DNA of 64,000 bases from Pseudomonas sp. DTU_2021_1001937_2_SI_NGA_ILE_001 (GTDB lineage: Bacteria > Pseudomonadota > Gammaproteobacteria > Pseudomonadales > Pseudomonadaceae): contig NZ_CP135971.1 of NCBI RefSeq assembly GCF_032463525.1, positions 2,046,001 through 2,110,000 on the forward strand, in the 5' to 3' direction. Shown here piece after piece: positions 46,799 to 55,712 of the stretch. Within the stretch, counting starts at the first letter, position 1; every line of letters begins with the position of its first letter. A model generated the notes under the pieces. It was not told the origin of the DNA. It worked only from the letters and a program-made list of their open reading frames with translations, and made no database searches. The position numbers and the translations under genes are program-made.

Positions 46799-47181
46799 GC
46801 AACCGCTCCTGCCGGAAAAAGAGAGCCGTAATGGTACTGGCGCCATCAGCCTTGTACAAGCTGGCGGCGCCAGGCGTTTGGGCGCAGCTCGCTGCGCATG
46901 GGCAGCTTGTCGGGCGCGATTCCGTCAGGCGACTGGAGCGCGCCCGGCATTCCCCTGCGCGCCGTATTTCGCTACCCTTGGCCCTTTGCTCGATATCGTT
47001 CGCCTGCGCACTGAGTCCAATCGTCCGGCCTTGCCCTCCGACAGCCCCGTTCCAGCGCGTCGCGCCCCTGCCCCGGCAGGCCACGACCCAAGGCTTCGAG
47101 GTCCTCGTCGTGCAGCCCGCCGCGTCGATCGTCCGCACCAGGCAGGCCAGATACCGACCGTTCATCATCTAGGAATGCTGC
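46799..47181. other. divergent promoter region between dapA and gcvR
   Basis: 383 bp without a supported gene. It contains an 8-bp inverted repeat CTGGCGCC/GGCGCCAG (46837-46844 and 46866-46873) in the dapA leader. ORFs through it are GC shadows that run into gcvR. Confidence 0.5.
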
Positions 47182-47745
47182 ATGTCCTCCACCCCCTCCG
47201 TCCGCGAACAATTCCTCGTCATCAGCGCCCTGGGCGCCAGCCCCATGGAACTGGCCAACGTCCTGTGCCGGGCCAGTCATGAAAGCCGCTGCTCGGTGGT
47301 CAGCTCGCGCCTGACCCGTCACGGCGAGTTCAGCGCACTGGTGCTGCAGGTGTCCGGCAGCTGGGACGCCCTGGCTCGCCTAGAGGCCGCACTGCCCAAC
47401 CTGAGCAAGAAACACGCTTTCACCATCAGCGTGGTGCGCAGCGCGGCCCTGGACAACCGTCCCGAGGCCCTGCCCTACGTGGCTTACGTCAGCTCGGCCT
47501 ACCGCCCGGACATCGTCAACGAGCTGTGCCAGTTCTTCATCGACCACAACGTCGAACTGGAGAACCTCACTTGCGATACCTACCTGGCACCGCAGACCGG
47601 CGGCACCATGCTCAACGCGACCTTCACCGTGACCCTGCCGGCCGGCACCCAGATCAGCTGGCTGCGTGATCAGTTCCTGGATTTCGCCGATGCGCTGAAC
47701 CTCGATGCACTGATCGAGCCTTGGCGCCCACAAGCCCCCATGTAA
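47182..47745 (+). CDS. gcvR: glycine cleavage system transcriptional repressor
   Basis: 187 aa consisting of two ACT domains (about 8-85 and 97-180). The segments EQFLVISALGASPMELANVL and YVSSAYRPDIVNELCQFFIDHNVELENL are ACT ligand-pocket strands and helices. In E. coli GcvR binds GcvA and blocks gcv activation when glycine is low. It is followed 11 bp on by bcp in the same direction, an arrangement shared by gamma-proteobacteria. Confidence 0.92.
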   Translation: MSSTPSVREQFLVISALGASPMELANVLCRASHESRCSVVSSRLTRHGEFSALVLQVSGSWDALARLEAALPNLSKKHAFTISVVRSAALDNRPEALPYVAYVSSAYRPDIVNELCQFFIDHNVELENLTCDTYLAPQTGGTMLNATFTVTLPAGTQISWLRDQFLDFADALNLDALIEPWRPQAPM

Positions 47746-47756
47746 AGGAGTCCCCG

Positions 47757-48230
47757 ATGGCCGTAGCAGTCGACCAACCCGTTGCCGATTTCCAGGTTCC
47801 CGCCACCAGCGGGCAGACCGTCAGCCTGTCCGGCCTGAAGGGCCGTCAGGTGGTGATCTACTTCTACCCGAAGGACAACACCCCGGGCTGCACCACCGAG
47901 GGCCAGAACTTCCGCGATGCCATGGCGGAATTCGAAGCGGCCAATACCCTGGTGTTCGGCGTCTCCCGCGACAGCCTCAAGACCCATGAGAACTTCAAGG
48001 CCAAGCAGGCTTTCCCGTTCGAGCTGATTTCCGACAAGGACGAAGCGCTGTGCGCGCTGTTCGACGTCATCAAGCTCAAGAAGCTCTACGGCAAGGAATA
48101 TCTCGGTGTGGACCGCAGCACCTTCCTGATCGACAAGAACGGCGTGCTGCGTCATGAATGGCGCGGCGTGAAGGTGCCTGGCCATGTCGACGAGGTCCTG
48201 GCCCGCGCCCGCGAGCTGAACCAGGCCTGA
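47757..48230 (+). CDS. bcp: thioredoxin-dependent peroxiredoxin (Bcp/PrxQ)
   Basis: 157 aa from the ATG at 47757 with AAAGGAG upstream. The peroxidatic cysteine is in DNTPGCTTEGQNF (about C46); no resolving cysteine is found five residues later as in E. coli Bcp, so it may be a 1-Cys form or use the distal cysteine in ALCALFD. YFYPKDNTPGCT and STFLIDKNGVLRHEWRGVK are standard. Reduces hydroperoxides in the cytosol. Operon with gcvR. Confidence 0.93.
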   Translation: MAVAVDQPVADFQVPATSGQTVSLSGLKGRQVVIYFYPKDNTPGCTTEGQNFRDAMAEFEAANTLVFGVSRDSLKTHENFKAKQAFPFELISDKDEALCALFDVIKLKKLYGKEYLGVDRSTFLIDKNGVLRHEWRGVKVPGHVDEVLARARELNQA

Positions 48231-48233
48231 GCG

Positions 48234-48258
48234 GAGGGCGGCAGCCGCTGCCGCCCTC
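48234..48258. terminator. bidirectional hairpin between bcp and perM
   Basis: An 11-bp GC stem (48234-48244 with 48248-48258) with a 3-base loop directly after the bcp stop, between convergent genes. No T run, so efficiency is uncertain. Confidence 0.5.
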
Positions 48259-48263
48259 GCCCT

Positions 48264-49334
48264 TCAGAGAATCGGCGCTACTGTCGGTTCCTGCCGCGGC
48301 CACGCATCGAGCACCGCCTTGAACAGCGTGGCCAGCGGGATGGCGAAGAAAATCCCCCAGAAGCCCCACAGCCCGCCGAACAGCAGCACCGCGCAGATGA
48401 TCGCCACCGGATGCAGGTTCACCGCCTCGGAGAACAGCATGGGCACCAGCACGTTACCGTCCAGCGCCTGGATGATGCCGTGGATGGCCATCAGGTAGAT
48501 GAACTGGTCGCCCCAGCCCCACTGGAACAGCCCGATCAGCGCCACCGGCACGGTGACCACCACCGCGCCGACATAGGGCACCACCACGGAAATCCCCACC
48601 AGCAGCGCCAGCAGCGCCGCGTAGTTGAGCCCCAGGGCCACGAAGGCCACGTAGGTGACTGCACCGCAGATGAAGATCTCGATGACCTTGCCACGGATGT
48701 AATTGGCGATCTGCCGGTTCATGTCCTTGGCCACCCGGGTCAGCAGCGCCCGCTCACGCGGCAGGTAGCCGCGTGCCCAGCGGCGCATCAGCTGGCGGTC
48801 CTTGAGGAAGAAGAACACCAGGATCGGCACCAGCACCAGGTAGATCATCAGGTTGACCAGCAGTGGCAGGCTCGACAGTGAAAAGGTCAGCGCCAGCTGG
48901 CCGAACTTGCCCACCTCGCCCCGCGCCACCTCGATGGCCTGCAGCACCTGCTCGTCGGAAACCAAGTGCGGGTAGCGCTCGGGCAGCAACAGCAGCAGCG
49001 ACTGCCACTTGGCGAGCATGCCCGGCAACTCGTTGAACAGGGTGATCAGCTGATGCCACAACAGCGGCACCAGAACCAGCAGGAACACCAGCAGGCCGCC
49101 GATGAACAGGGTGAACACCAGCCCGACCGCCAGACGCTCCGGCAGGCGCAGGCGCACCAGCAGGTTGACCACCCCCTGCATCAGAAAGGCCAGTACCAGC
49201 CCGGCCAGCACCGGGGCCAACATGCCACCGAGGGTGAGAATCAGGGTGAAGCCCAGTAACAGCAGAACGGCCAGCACCACCGCCTCCTCGTCGGAGAAGT
49301 AGCGCTGCATCCAGTCGTGAAGCACCTTGTACAT
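48264..49334 (-). CDS. AI-2E family (PerM-like) membrane protein
   Basis: 356 aa from the ATG at 49334 (an in-frame TTG adds one residue). About eight membrane segments in the AI-2E/TqsA pattern, with the soluble middle loop (about 110-160) and the conserved PYVGAVVVTVPVALIGL and QALDGNVLVPMLFSEAVNLHPVAII. Members have been linked to autoinducer-2 export, sodium/proton antiport or a permease role; the substrate here is not known. It lies between bcp and tusA as I recall in P. aeruginosa. Confidence 0.88.
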   Translation of the reverse strand: MYKVLHDWMQRYFSDEEAVVLAVLLLLGFTLILTLGGMLAPVLAGLVLAFLMQGVVNLLVRLRLPERLAVGLVFTLFIGGLLVFLLVLVPLLWHQLITLFNELPGMLAKWQSLLLLLPERYPHLVSDEQVLQAIEVARGEVGKFGQLALTFSLSSLPLLVNLMIYLVLVPILVFFFLKDRQLMRRWARGYLPRERALLTRVAKDMNRQIANYIRGKVIEIFICGAVTYVAFVALGLNYAALLALLVGISVVVPYVGAVVVTVPVALIGLFQWGWGDQFIYLMAIHGIIQALDGNVLVPMLFSEAVNLHPVAIICAVLLFGGLWGFWGIFFAIPLATLFKAVLDAWPRQEPTVAPIL

Positions 49335-49373
49335 CAAGCATCCTTTTGTGCGGTGAAGCGGCGCCGTGCCAGA

Positions 49374-49622
49374 TCAGGCCTTGCGCAACCAGTAGGTATA
49401 GGTTCCACCCTCCACGTTCTCATGCAGCAGCGCATGACCGGCCAGGCGCGCGAAACTGCGAAAGTCGCGTTGCGAGCCGGCGTCGGTGGCCAGCACCTTG
49501 AGCACGGCGCCACTGTCCAGGCGATTGAGTTCCATCTTGGCCTTGAGCAGTGGCAAGGGGCAGTTCAACCCGCGAGCGTCCAGTTCGGCATCGCAGATTG
49601 GCGGAGCTACAGCGTCAGACAT
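49374..49622 (-). CDS. tusA: TusA-family sulfurtransferase
   Basis: 82 aa from the ATG at 49622. The catalytic cysteine lies in ARGLNCPLPLLKAK (about C21). TusA passes persulfide sulfur to tRNA thiolation or molybdenum cofactor pathways. The C-terminus ENVEGGTYTYWLRKA fits. A longer ORF upstream to 50153 is antisense to the protease gene. Because pseudomonads carry more than one TusA-like protein, the exact assignment is not certain. Confidence 0.85.
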   Translation of the reverse strand: MSDAVAPPICDAELDARGLNCPLPLLKAKMELNRLDSGAVLKVLATDAGSQRDFRSFARLAGHALLHENVEGGTYTYWLRKA

Positions 49623-49760
49623 CGTTTCTCTCCAGCCAGGCACATCCACCTGGCAAAAAGTGTTCAGCATGTTGCGTACAGGCCTCGAAGAATACCGCAC
49701 TCTGGTCAGCAAGCCATTGAGGCAGCTACAGTAGGTGTTCATTCGTCCAGAGCCGCGTGC

Positions 49761-51194
49761 ATGAATTTCCTGCGTCCTACACTGCTCACCCTGGCCTGCC
49801 TGCTGGCCTCCCCAGCCATGGCCGATGACCTGCCGTCGCTGGGCGATTCCAGCTCGTCGATCGTCTCCCCCGAACAGGAGCACCAGTTGGGTCGCGCCTG
49901 GCTGGGCATGTTGCGTTCGCAAGTGGACCAGCTCTCTGACCCGCAGCTCAAGGACTACGTGGAAACTTCGGTCTACCGGCTCGCGGAGACCAGCCAGGTG
50001 CAGGACCGGCGCCTGGAGTTCATCCTGATCAACAGCAAGCAGCTCAACGCCTTCGCGGCACCGGGCGGCATCATCGGGGTCAACGGCGGGCTGTTCCTTT
50101 ATGCGCAGACCGAGGGCGAGTACGCCTCGGTGATGGCCCACGAATTGGCTCACCTGTCACAACGCCACTTCGCCAGGGGGGTCGAGGCACAGCAACGCAT
50201 GCAGGTGCCAGTCATGGCCGCGATGCTGGCCGGTATCGTCATGGCCGCCGCCGGTGCCGGCGATGCCGGCATCGCCACCATCGCCGGCTCTCAGGCCGCC
50301 GCGATTCAGGAACAACGTCGCTTCTCGCGGCAGAACGAACAGGAAGCCGACCGCATCGGCATTCTCAACCTGGAAAAGGCCGGCTACGACCCGCGTAACA
50401 TGCCGACCATGTTCGAGCGCCTGATGCGCCAGTACCGCTACGACGCCAAGCCGCCGGAATTCCTTCTCACCCACCCGGTCAGCGAATCGCGTATCGCCGA
50501 CACCCGCAACCGCGCCGAACAGGCACCGCCGGGGGGCAAGGAAGACAGCATGCGCTACCAGCTGATGCGCGCCAGGGTCGCGTTGATCTACGAAGAAACC
50601 CCTGGCATCGCCGCCAAGCGTTTCCGCGCCCAGCTCACCGAGAACCCCAAGGCCGACTACGCCCGCTACGGCCTGGCCATCGCGCAGATCAAGGGCGGAC
50701 AGCTCAACGAAGCCCGCGAAGGCTTGAAGACGCTGCTGGACAAGGCCCCCGACGACATCACCTACAACCTGGCGCAGATCGACCTGGACATCACCAGCAA
50801 CCGCCTGGCCGACGCCCAGCAGCGGGCCGAACGCCTGCTGGTGCAGTACCCCGGCAACTACCCGCTGAACCAGGCGCGTATCGATGCCCTGCTCAAGCAA
50901 GGCAAGAACGCCGAAGCGGAAAAGGCCCTGGATGCGCTGCTGAAGAACCGCCAGGCTGACCCGGACATCTGGTACCAGGTGGCCGAAGCCCGCGGCCTGA
51001 CCGGCAATACCGTCGGCCTGCACCAGGCGCGTGCCGAATATTTCGCCCTGATGGGCGACTTCCGCCAGGCCATCCAGCAACTGGACTTCGCCAAGCGCCG
51101 CGCCAGCAACAACTTCCAGCTGGCCTCGCGCATCGACGCGCGGCAGAAGGAACTGGCCGAGCAGGAACGCCTGGTCAAGGACATGATGAACTGA
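49761..51194 (+). CDS. bepA: M48-family periplasmic metalloprotease (BepA-like)
   Basis: 477 aa from the ATG at 49761. Signal peptide MNFLRPTLLTLACLLASPAMA. Zinc site HELAH (in VMAHELAHLSQRHFARG, about 134-138) with the third ligand Glu in QNEQEADRIG. The C-terminal half is TPR repeats (about 270-470). BepA acts with the BAM and Lpt systems to assemble or degrade outer-membrane proteins. It ends in a strong terminator shared with nadA. Confidence 0.92.
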   Translation: MNFLRPTLLTLACLLASPAMADDLPSLGDSSSSIVSPEQEHQLGRAWLGMLRSQVDQLSDPQLKDYVETSVYRLAETSQVQDRRLEFILINSKQLNAFAAPGGIIGVNGGLFLYAQTEGEYASVMAHELAHLSQRHFARGVEAQQRMQVPVMAAMLAGIVMAAAGAGDAGIATIAGSQAAAIQEQRRFSRQNEQEADRIGILNLEKAGYDPRNMPTMFERLMRQYRYDAKPPEFLLTHPVSESRIADTRNRAEQAPPGGKEDSMRYQLMRARVALIYEETPGIAAKRFRAQLTENPKADYARYGLAIAQIKGGQLNEAREGLKTLLDKAPDDITYNLAQIDLDITSNRLADAQQRAERLLVQYPGNYPLNQARIDALLKQGKNAEAEKALDALLKNRQADPDIWYQVAEARGLTGNTVGLHQARAEYFALMGDFRQAIQQLDFAKRRASNNFQLASRIDARQKELAEQERLVKDMMN

Positions 51195-51197
51195 CAA

Positions 51198-51232
51198 CGA
51201 AAAAGCCCGGCAGCGATGCCGGGCTTTTTCGT
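51198..51232. terminator. bidirectional terminator between bepA and nadA
   Basis: A 15-bp stem, ACGAAAAAGCCCGGCA-type, with loop GCGA and TTTTT on both sides of the hairpin. It ends both converging transcripts. Confidence 0.9.
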
Positions 51233-51246
51233 TGATGCACGCGAGG

Positions 51247-52305
51247 TCAGGCGTTGCCGGACAGCTTCAGGCGCGCGGCCTGGGTGAAATCCAGCATGCG
51301 CTGCAGCGGGCGTACCGCATGCGGAATCAGCGCCGGGTCGACGAAGATCTCGTTGCTGCCCTCCTGCAGGCACTGCAGGGTCCGCTCCAGGGTGTTCATG
51401 GCCATCCACGGGCAATGTGCGCAACTGCGGCAGGCCGCACCGTTGCCGGCGGTGGGCGCTTCGATGAACACCTTGTCGGGACACAGCTGCTGCATCTTGT
51501 AGAAGATGCCGCGGTCGGTGGCGACGATGAACGTCTTGTTCGGCAGGCGCTGCGCCGCGGCGATCATCTGGCTGGTGGAGCCCACGGCATCGGCCAGGGC
51601 AATCACCGATTCCGGCGACTCGGGGTGTACCAGGATCGCAGCCTCCGGGTACAGCGCCTTCATGTCTTCCAGCTGCTTGGACTTGAACTCTTCATGCACG
51701 ATGCAGGCACCGTCCCACAGCAGCATGTCGGCACCGGTCTGGCGCTGGATGTAGCGACCCAGGTGCTTGTCCGGCGCCCAGATGAGCTTCTCGCCGTTGT
51801 CCATCAGGCTTTCGACGATCTCCAGTGCACAACCGGAGGTCACCACCCAGTCGGCACGCGCCTTCACCGCTGCCGAGGTATTGGCATACACCACTACGGT
51901 GCGTTCCGGATGCTGGTCGCAGAACGCCGAGAACTCGTCGATGGGGCAACCGACGTCCAGCGAGCAGGTGGCTTCCAGGGTGGGCATGAACACGCGCTTC
52001 TCCGGGGTGAGGATCTTCGCGGTCTCGCCCATGAAGCGCACCCCGGCCACCAGCACGGTGCTGGCCGGATGATTCTTGCCAAAGCGCGCCATTTCCAGCG
52101 AGTCGGCGACACACCCGCCGGTTTCCTCGGCCAGGGCCTGGATCACCGGGTCGCAATAATAGTGAGCCACCAGCACGGCATCGCGCGCCTTGAGTTCGGC
52201 GGCGATCTGCGCGCGGTAATCGGCTTGTTCTTCGGGGCTCAACACCCTCGGCTGCTTGGCGGCCAGATGCGCCTGCACCAGAAAGCGTTCGGAAATCTGC
52301 GTCAT
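51247..52305 (-). CDS. nadA: quinolinate synthase A
   Basis: 352 aa. A 4Fe-4S enzyme that makes quinolinate from iminoaspartate and DHAP in NAD synthesis. The three cluster cysteines fit [13 protein letters not shown], TSGCALEI and [16 protein letters not shown] segments. [11 protein letters not shown] and [15 protein letters not shown] are conserved. The ATG at 52305 gives the usual N-terminus [14 protein letters not shown]. Confidence 0.96.
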   Translation of the reverse strand: MTQISERFLVQAHLAAKQPRVLSPEEQADYRAQIAAELKARDAVLVAHYYCDPVIQALAEETGGCVADSLEMARFGKNHPASTVLVAGVRFMGETAKILTPEKRVFMPTLEATCSLDVGCPIDEFSAFCDQHPERTVVVYANTSAAVKARADWVVTSGCALEIVESLMDNGEKLIWAPDKHLGRYIQRQTGADMLLWDGACIVHEEFKSKQLEDMKALYPEAAILVHPESPESVIALADAVGSTSQMIAAAQRLPNKTFIVATDRGIFYKMQQLCPDKVFIEAPTAGNGAACRSCAHCPWMAMNTLERTLQCLQEGSNEIFVDPALIPHAVRPLQRMLDFTQAARLKLSGNA

Positions 52306-52646
52306 GTTGGCTGGACCTGAGTGCGCGCGGGCGCGTCATGCAAGTTTACACCCGTATAACAGGTGGAGAAGCCCGCCCCTCGGCGGGTCGGGCCGCAGGC
52401 CATCCGGCCAGCGCGGCGCCAGGGCGAAAGCGCGCCGATTCTAACGCTAATGCGCGCCTTTAACACAGCTTTTTACCCGCCTGTATGCCAATGATTCCTA
52501 ATGCTTTTTTCACGCCTGTACGCCGCCTGGCATGCAGCGCAAGCCGCGCTTGCACAAATCGCCTGGAATAAGTCATTTCTGCAGTTACAGAATGCCCTGG
52601 CCACACCGTACAGTGCAGTCTTCCATTCGCCATGCAGGGCTCGTTC
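52306..52646. other. divergent intergenic region, nadA / thioesterase
   Basis: 341 bp with no supported gene. Its centre (52440-52620) is AT-richer than its flanks and probably holds both promoters. A TAGAAT hexamer is present on the minus strand at 52438-52443, but I could not pair it with a good -35. Confidence 0.45.
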
Positions 52647-53207
52647 ATGAATCTGTGGTTTCGCTTGATCTTCATGCTGCTGCGCCGTCCCTGGCGCAGA
52701 CCGGTCGACGGCCTGGCCGTCACGGTAATTCCGATGCGCGTATGGCCGCTGGACCTGGACTTGAACCGTCACGTCACCAATGGCCGCTACTTCACCCTCG
52801 CCGACGTGGGGCGCATGGACTACGTGCTGCGCAGCGGTGCCTTCCGCGCCGCGCTGCGGCATCGGGCGCGGCCGATCGTCGGTGATGTCTGGGGCAAGTT
52901 CAGGCGAGAACTGAAACTGTTCGAGCGTTTCGAGATTCACACACGCCTGCTGGGCTGGGACGACAAGTGGAGCTTCATCGAGCACCGCTTCGTCAAGGAT
53001 GAGCGCACCGTTGGGGTGGTGATCATGCGCGGTCTGTTTCGCGGCCCCAAGGGCAACCTCGCGCCCGCTGAACTCATCGCCGAAATGGGGCTGCAGCATT
53101 CACCACCATTGCCCGAGTGGCTGGCACGCTGGTCAGCCAGTTGCGATGAGCTGAGCGCCGGCCTGCGTGACGAAGAACAGGCTGGCGGTGCCGTGGCGGG
53201 CCGCTGA
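52647..53207 (+). CDS. hotdog-fold thioesterase (THEM6/FcbC-like)
   Basis: 186 aa from the ATG at 52647 (AGGG upstream); an earlier ATG at 52632 is possible. It begins with a hydrophobic, arginine-rich stretch (MNLWFRLIFMLLRRPWRRP), then WPLDLDLNRHVTNGRYFTLADVGRMDYVLRSG, the asparagine- and histidine-containing hotdog active-site motif. Acts on acyl thioesters of unknown identity. It is convergent with the DUF1176 gene 12 bp away. Confidence 0.82.
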   Translation: MNLWFRLIFMLLRRPWRRPVDGLAVTVIPMRVWPLDLDLNRHVTNGRYFTLADVGRMDYVLRSGAFRAALRHRARPIVGDVWGKFRRELKLFERFEIHTRLLGWDDKWSFIEHRFVKDERTVGVVIMRGLFRGPKGNLAPAELIAEMGLQHSPPLPEWLARWSASCDELSAGLRDEEQAGGAVAGR

Positions 53208-53219
53208 GCGGCCTGTCGA

Positions 53220-54278
53220 TCATGGCGCGTCCACGGTGCGCCACAACACCGGCCACTGGGCTTCATTCAGCCCCATGCAAACGCCCATCTGCGCCAGGTG
53301 CGTCAACCTGAATCGCTCACCGTCGTAGCGCCAGCGCGCCGAAGTGCCACAACCGCCCATGCCCATGGCCAGCTGCAGGCTGCTCAACTCGCCAGTGACC
53401 GGGTCGAAGTCCACCTCGCCGGTGGGCTGCAGGTCCGGCCAGCGGGACATTTCGGCCATATTGATCGGGCGGGCCTGGTCAGGGTGCGCGAGCGGCACCT
53501 GGTACAGGCTGTAGGTGCAGTTATACGCCGCACAACCGGTCTTGATGATCACCAGCGCCTGGTTCGTAGTAAGGGCAAACGCCTTGCCCTCGGGAGGGCT
53601 GTCCTCATACACCTCGGCCTGCCATTGCGCCCGCGTAGTGGCCATCACCGTATCCAACAGCCGCTGGCTATCGGCCGGACTCAGCGGCGCCGGAGCCTGC
53701 CAGGCCGGCAACGAGGGGGGCGCCGGTGCCGTCGGTACGCTCGCGGCAGGCGCCGGCCCCTGGCGTAGCAGCGCCGTGGTGGAACCGATCCGCCCCTGTA
53801 CGGAGTCCATCAACAGCAACGCGGCGCTCATGCCAGACAGCGAGGCCACGACCACGCCGTCAGCCACCGGCAGGCTCAGCTGCTTGCCATTGCGCAGCTC
53901 GGCGAGCAGACGCTGTGCGCTGTCGCCCTGCACGGCGAAGACTTCCCCGACATCGCCGGTATCGGGCCGTCCGGGGCCCAGGCGAATGCTCAGCGGCTGG
54001 CCGTCGAGCAGCGGCTGGCCGGTGGGCGGGTTGTAACTGAACAGCCCCACGCGCAACTCACCGCCCGGCCCCGCCTCACGGGTCACGCGCAGGCTGTAGG
54101 TGTCGGTGCCGGTGTCGTCACGTGCCTGCACGGCCGCGATGGCGGTGCAGGCGCGGGTATTGTCGCAACCCACCAGCCAGTCCTTGATGTCGCGATAAAG
54201 CGGTGCTTCATCGGCCGCCAGAACAGGGGACGCCACAAGGGCAAGCAGTAGAGCGAAGGCGGATCGAGTCAAGGGCAT
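53220..54278 (-). CDS. DUF1176 periplasmic protein
   Basis: 352 aa. Signal peptide to about residue 21 (SPVLAADEA). Recognisable DUF1176 features: LYRDIKDWLVGCDNTRACTAI near the N-terminus, and KTGCAAYNCTYSLY, GMGGCGTSARWRYDGERFRLT and GVCMGLNEAQWPVLWRT near the end, with paired cysteines likely to form disulfides. A proline/alanine-rich linker divides it (about 175-205). Function unknown. Confidence 0.82.
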   Translation of the reverse strand: MPLTRSAFALLLALVASPVLAADEAPLYRDIKDWLVGCDNTRACTAIAAVQARDDTGTDTYSLRVTREAGPGGELRVGLFSYNPPTGQPLLDGQPLSIRLGPGRPDTGDVGEVFAVQGDSAQRLLAELRNGKQLSLPVADGVVVASLSGMSAALLLMDSVQGRIGSTTALLRQGPAPAASVPTAPAPPSLPAWQAPAPLSPADSQRLLDTVMATTRAQWQAEVYEDSPPEGKAFALTTNQALVIIKTGCAAYNCTYSLYQVPLAHPDQARPINMAEMSRWPDLQPTGEVDFDPVTGELSSLQLAMGMGGCGTSARWRYDGERFRLTHLAQMGVCMGLNEAQWPVLWRTVDAP

Positions 54279-54389
54279 GCTACCTGAGCCGGGAAAACCG
54301 CCATTAGAACAGGCCAGCGCCCAGACAGGCAGCGTGCGGCTGCCTTACACAACAAAAGACCTGCGCTGCACAAGGGCCGCCTCGTCGCC

Positions 54390-55325
54390 TCATACAGCGT
54401 GCGGCTCGTCTTCCTTGATGACCGGCGACAGATCGAAATCGCGGCAGTAGTCCATGAACAGCCGCGTGGCCTTGGTGGGTTCGTTGTTGCGCAGGTAGGC
54501 CATGATGAAGGTCGACGCAGGCATTTCGTCATGGATGTTGACCTGCGCCAGGCGCTTGCCGTCGTAGGTCAGGTCGGTGGTCGGGCGGGTGACCAGCACC
54601 GAGAAGCCCAGGCCCTGGCCGACCATGCAACGCACCATTTCGATCGAGGGCGAGCTGTAGGCGACCGTCGGGTGATAGCCCTTCTCCTTGAAGATGTCGA
54701 TGAAGTAGTTCCTGCTTGGCACCACGTCAAGCAGGATCATCGGTTCGCGGCTCAGCTCCTTGAGGGTCACGGCCTTCTTGCCGGCCAGAGGATGCGCCGC
54801 CGGCAGCAGCGCATAGGGCTTGTGCGGGGCGTTGAGCTTTTCCTTGTTGATCGAGTCACCCAGCTCCAGGTCGTAGAGGAACACCAGGTCGAAGCGCCCC
54901 CGGTGCACGCCATGCATCAGCTCGTGCTGCTCGCCGTCGTGCAGCTGGATGGTGATCTCCGGGTAATGCCGCTTGAAACCGGCCACCAGGCGCGGCATGT
55001 ACAGCGGCGCTGCCGACTCGAAACAGCCAATGGCGATGGTGCCGGAGACCATTTCGTTCTCGGCACGAGCGTTCTGTTCAAGCTCGTAGGAGAGCCTCAG
55101 CAATTCCTTGGCTTTTTCATACAGCCGGCGACCGCTGGCGGTCAGCGAAACGCCTTGGGCGTGATGCCGAATGAATAACTTCTGACTGAAACTTTCTTCA
55201 AGATTCTTGATGGCCACCGAAATGGACGGCTGGGAGATATGCAATTGTCGAGCGGCCTCGACAATACTGTCTTCTTCGACCACGGCGACAAAGTATCGAA
55301 GTTGTCTCAACGTAAAGTGGGTCAT
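54390..55325 (-). CDS. LysR-type transcriptional regulator
   Basis: 311 aa from the ATG at 55325 (a GTG one codon upstream is possible). The N-terminal winged helix reads MTHFTLRQLRYFVAVVEEDSIVEAARQLHISQPSISVAIKNLEE, followed by a linker helix and the two-lobe effector domain (about 90-300). It is divergent from the ABC operon starting at 55713, so it most likely controls that cluster in response to its substrate or an intermediate. A LysR-type palindrome lies at 55578-55592. Confidence 0.93.
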   Translation of the reverse strand: MTHFTLRQLRYFVAVVEEDSIVEAARQLHISQPSISVAIKNLEESFSQKLFIRHHAQGVSLTASGRRLYEKAKELLRLSYELEQNARAENEMVSGTIAIGCFESAAPLYMPRLVAGFKRHYPEITIQLHDGEQHELMHGVHRGRFDLVFLYDLELGDSINKEKLNAPHKPYALLPAAHPLAGKKAVTLKELSREPMILLDVVPSRNYFIDIFKEKGYHPTVAYSSPSIEMVRCMVGQGLGFSVLVTRPTTDLTYDGKRLAQVNIHDEMPASTFIMAYLRNNEPTKATRLFMDYCRDFDLSPVIKEDEPHAV

Positions 55326-55712
55326 CACAACTCCATAGCCAAAAACTTTTCAGTGCAGATTTCTGAATAGTTTGCAATCCACAAGCGAAAGCCGTGCCAC
55401 GCCCGCCACGCCAAGTAAAACCGCCGTTAAATCCGCTACATGGCTAAAAACCACACCCGAACCCGGCCTGTCCACGCGCACCAAAATACTGCAAATCCGG
55501 GCCATGAGCAGTGCCACGCACCCTCGTAGAGCATATTACTGAACAGCGTCAACCGAGTAATTAGCTCAATAACTAACATAGGACAATCCTATGCAAAGGC
55601 ACGTAATTTTCTAATTGACGATAAGTCACTCGGTTATTGATTCTGTAGGCATCGGTACACGGCGCTCACAACTAAGCGTGCATTTCACATTCCTCAAACG
55701 GGCCTGATAACG
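55326..55712. promoter_or_regulatory. divergent LysR/ABC operon control region
   Basis: 387 bp, AT-rich towards the operon. It contains the palindrome at 55578-55592 and a longer-range inverted pair AACCGAGT (55551-55558) and ACTCGGTT (55628-55635). TTGACG at 55615-55620 is a possible -35 without a clear -10. No gene is seen in it. Confidence 0.6.
55578..55592. promoter_or_regulatory. candidate LysR operator ATAGGACAATCCTAT
   Basis: A perfect 6-bp inverted repeat with a 3-base centre that contains the LysR T-N11-A signature (T at 55579, A at 55591). It lies 121 bp before the ABC gene start and 253 bp from the regulator start. Confidence 0.6.

Noticed and set aside
46831-47172. 113-aa ORF in the dapA-gcvR spacer
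   Set aside because: No family similarity; covers the divergent promoter region.
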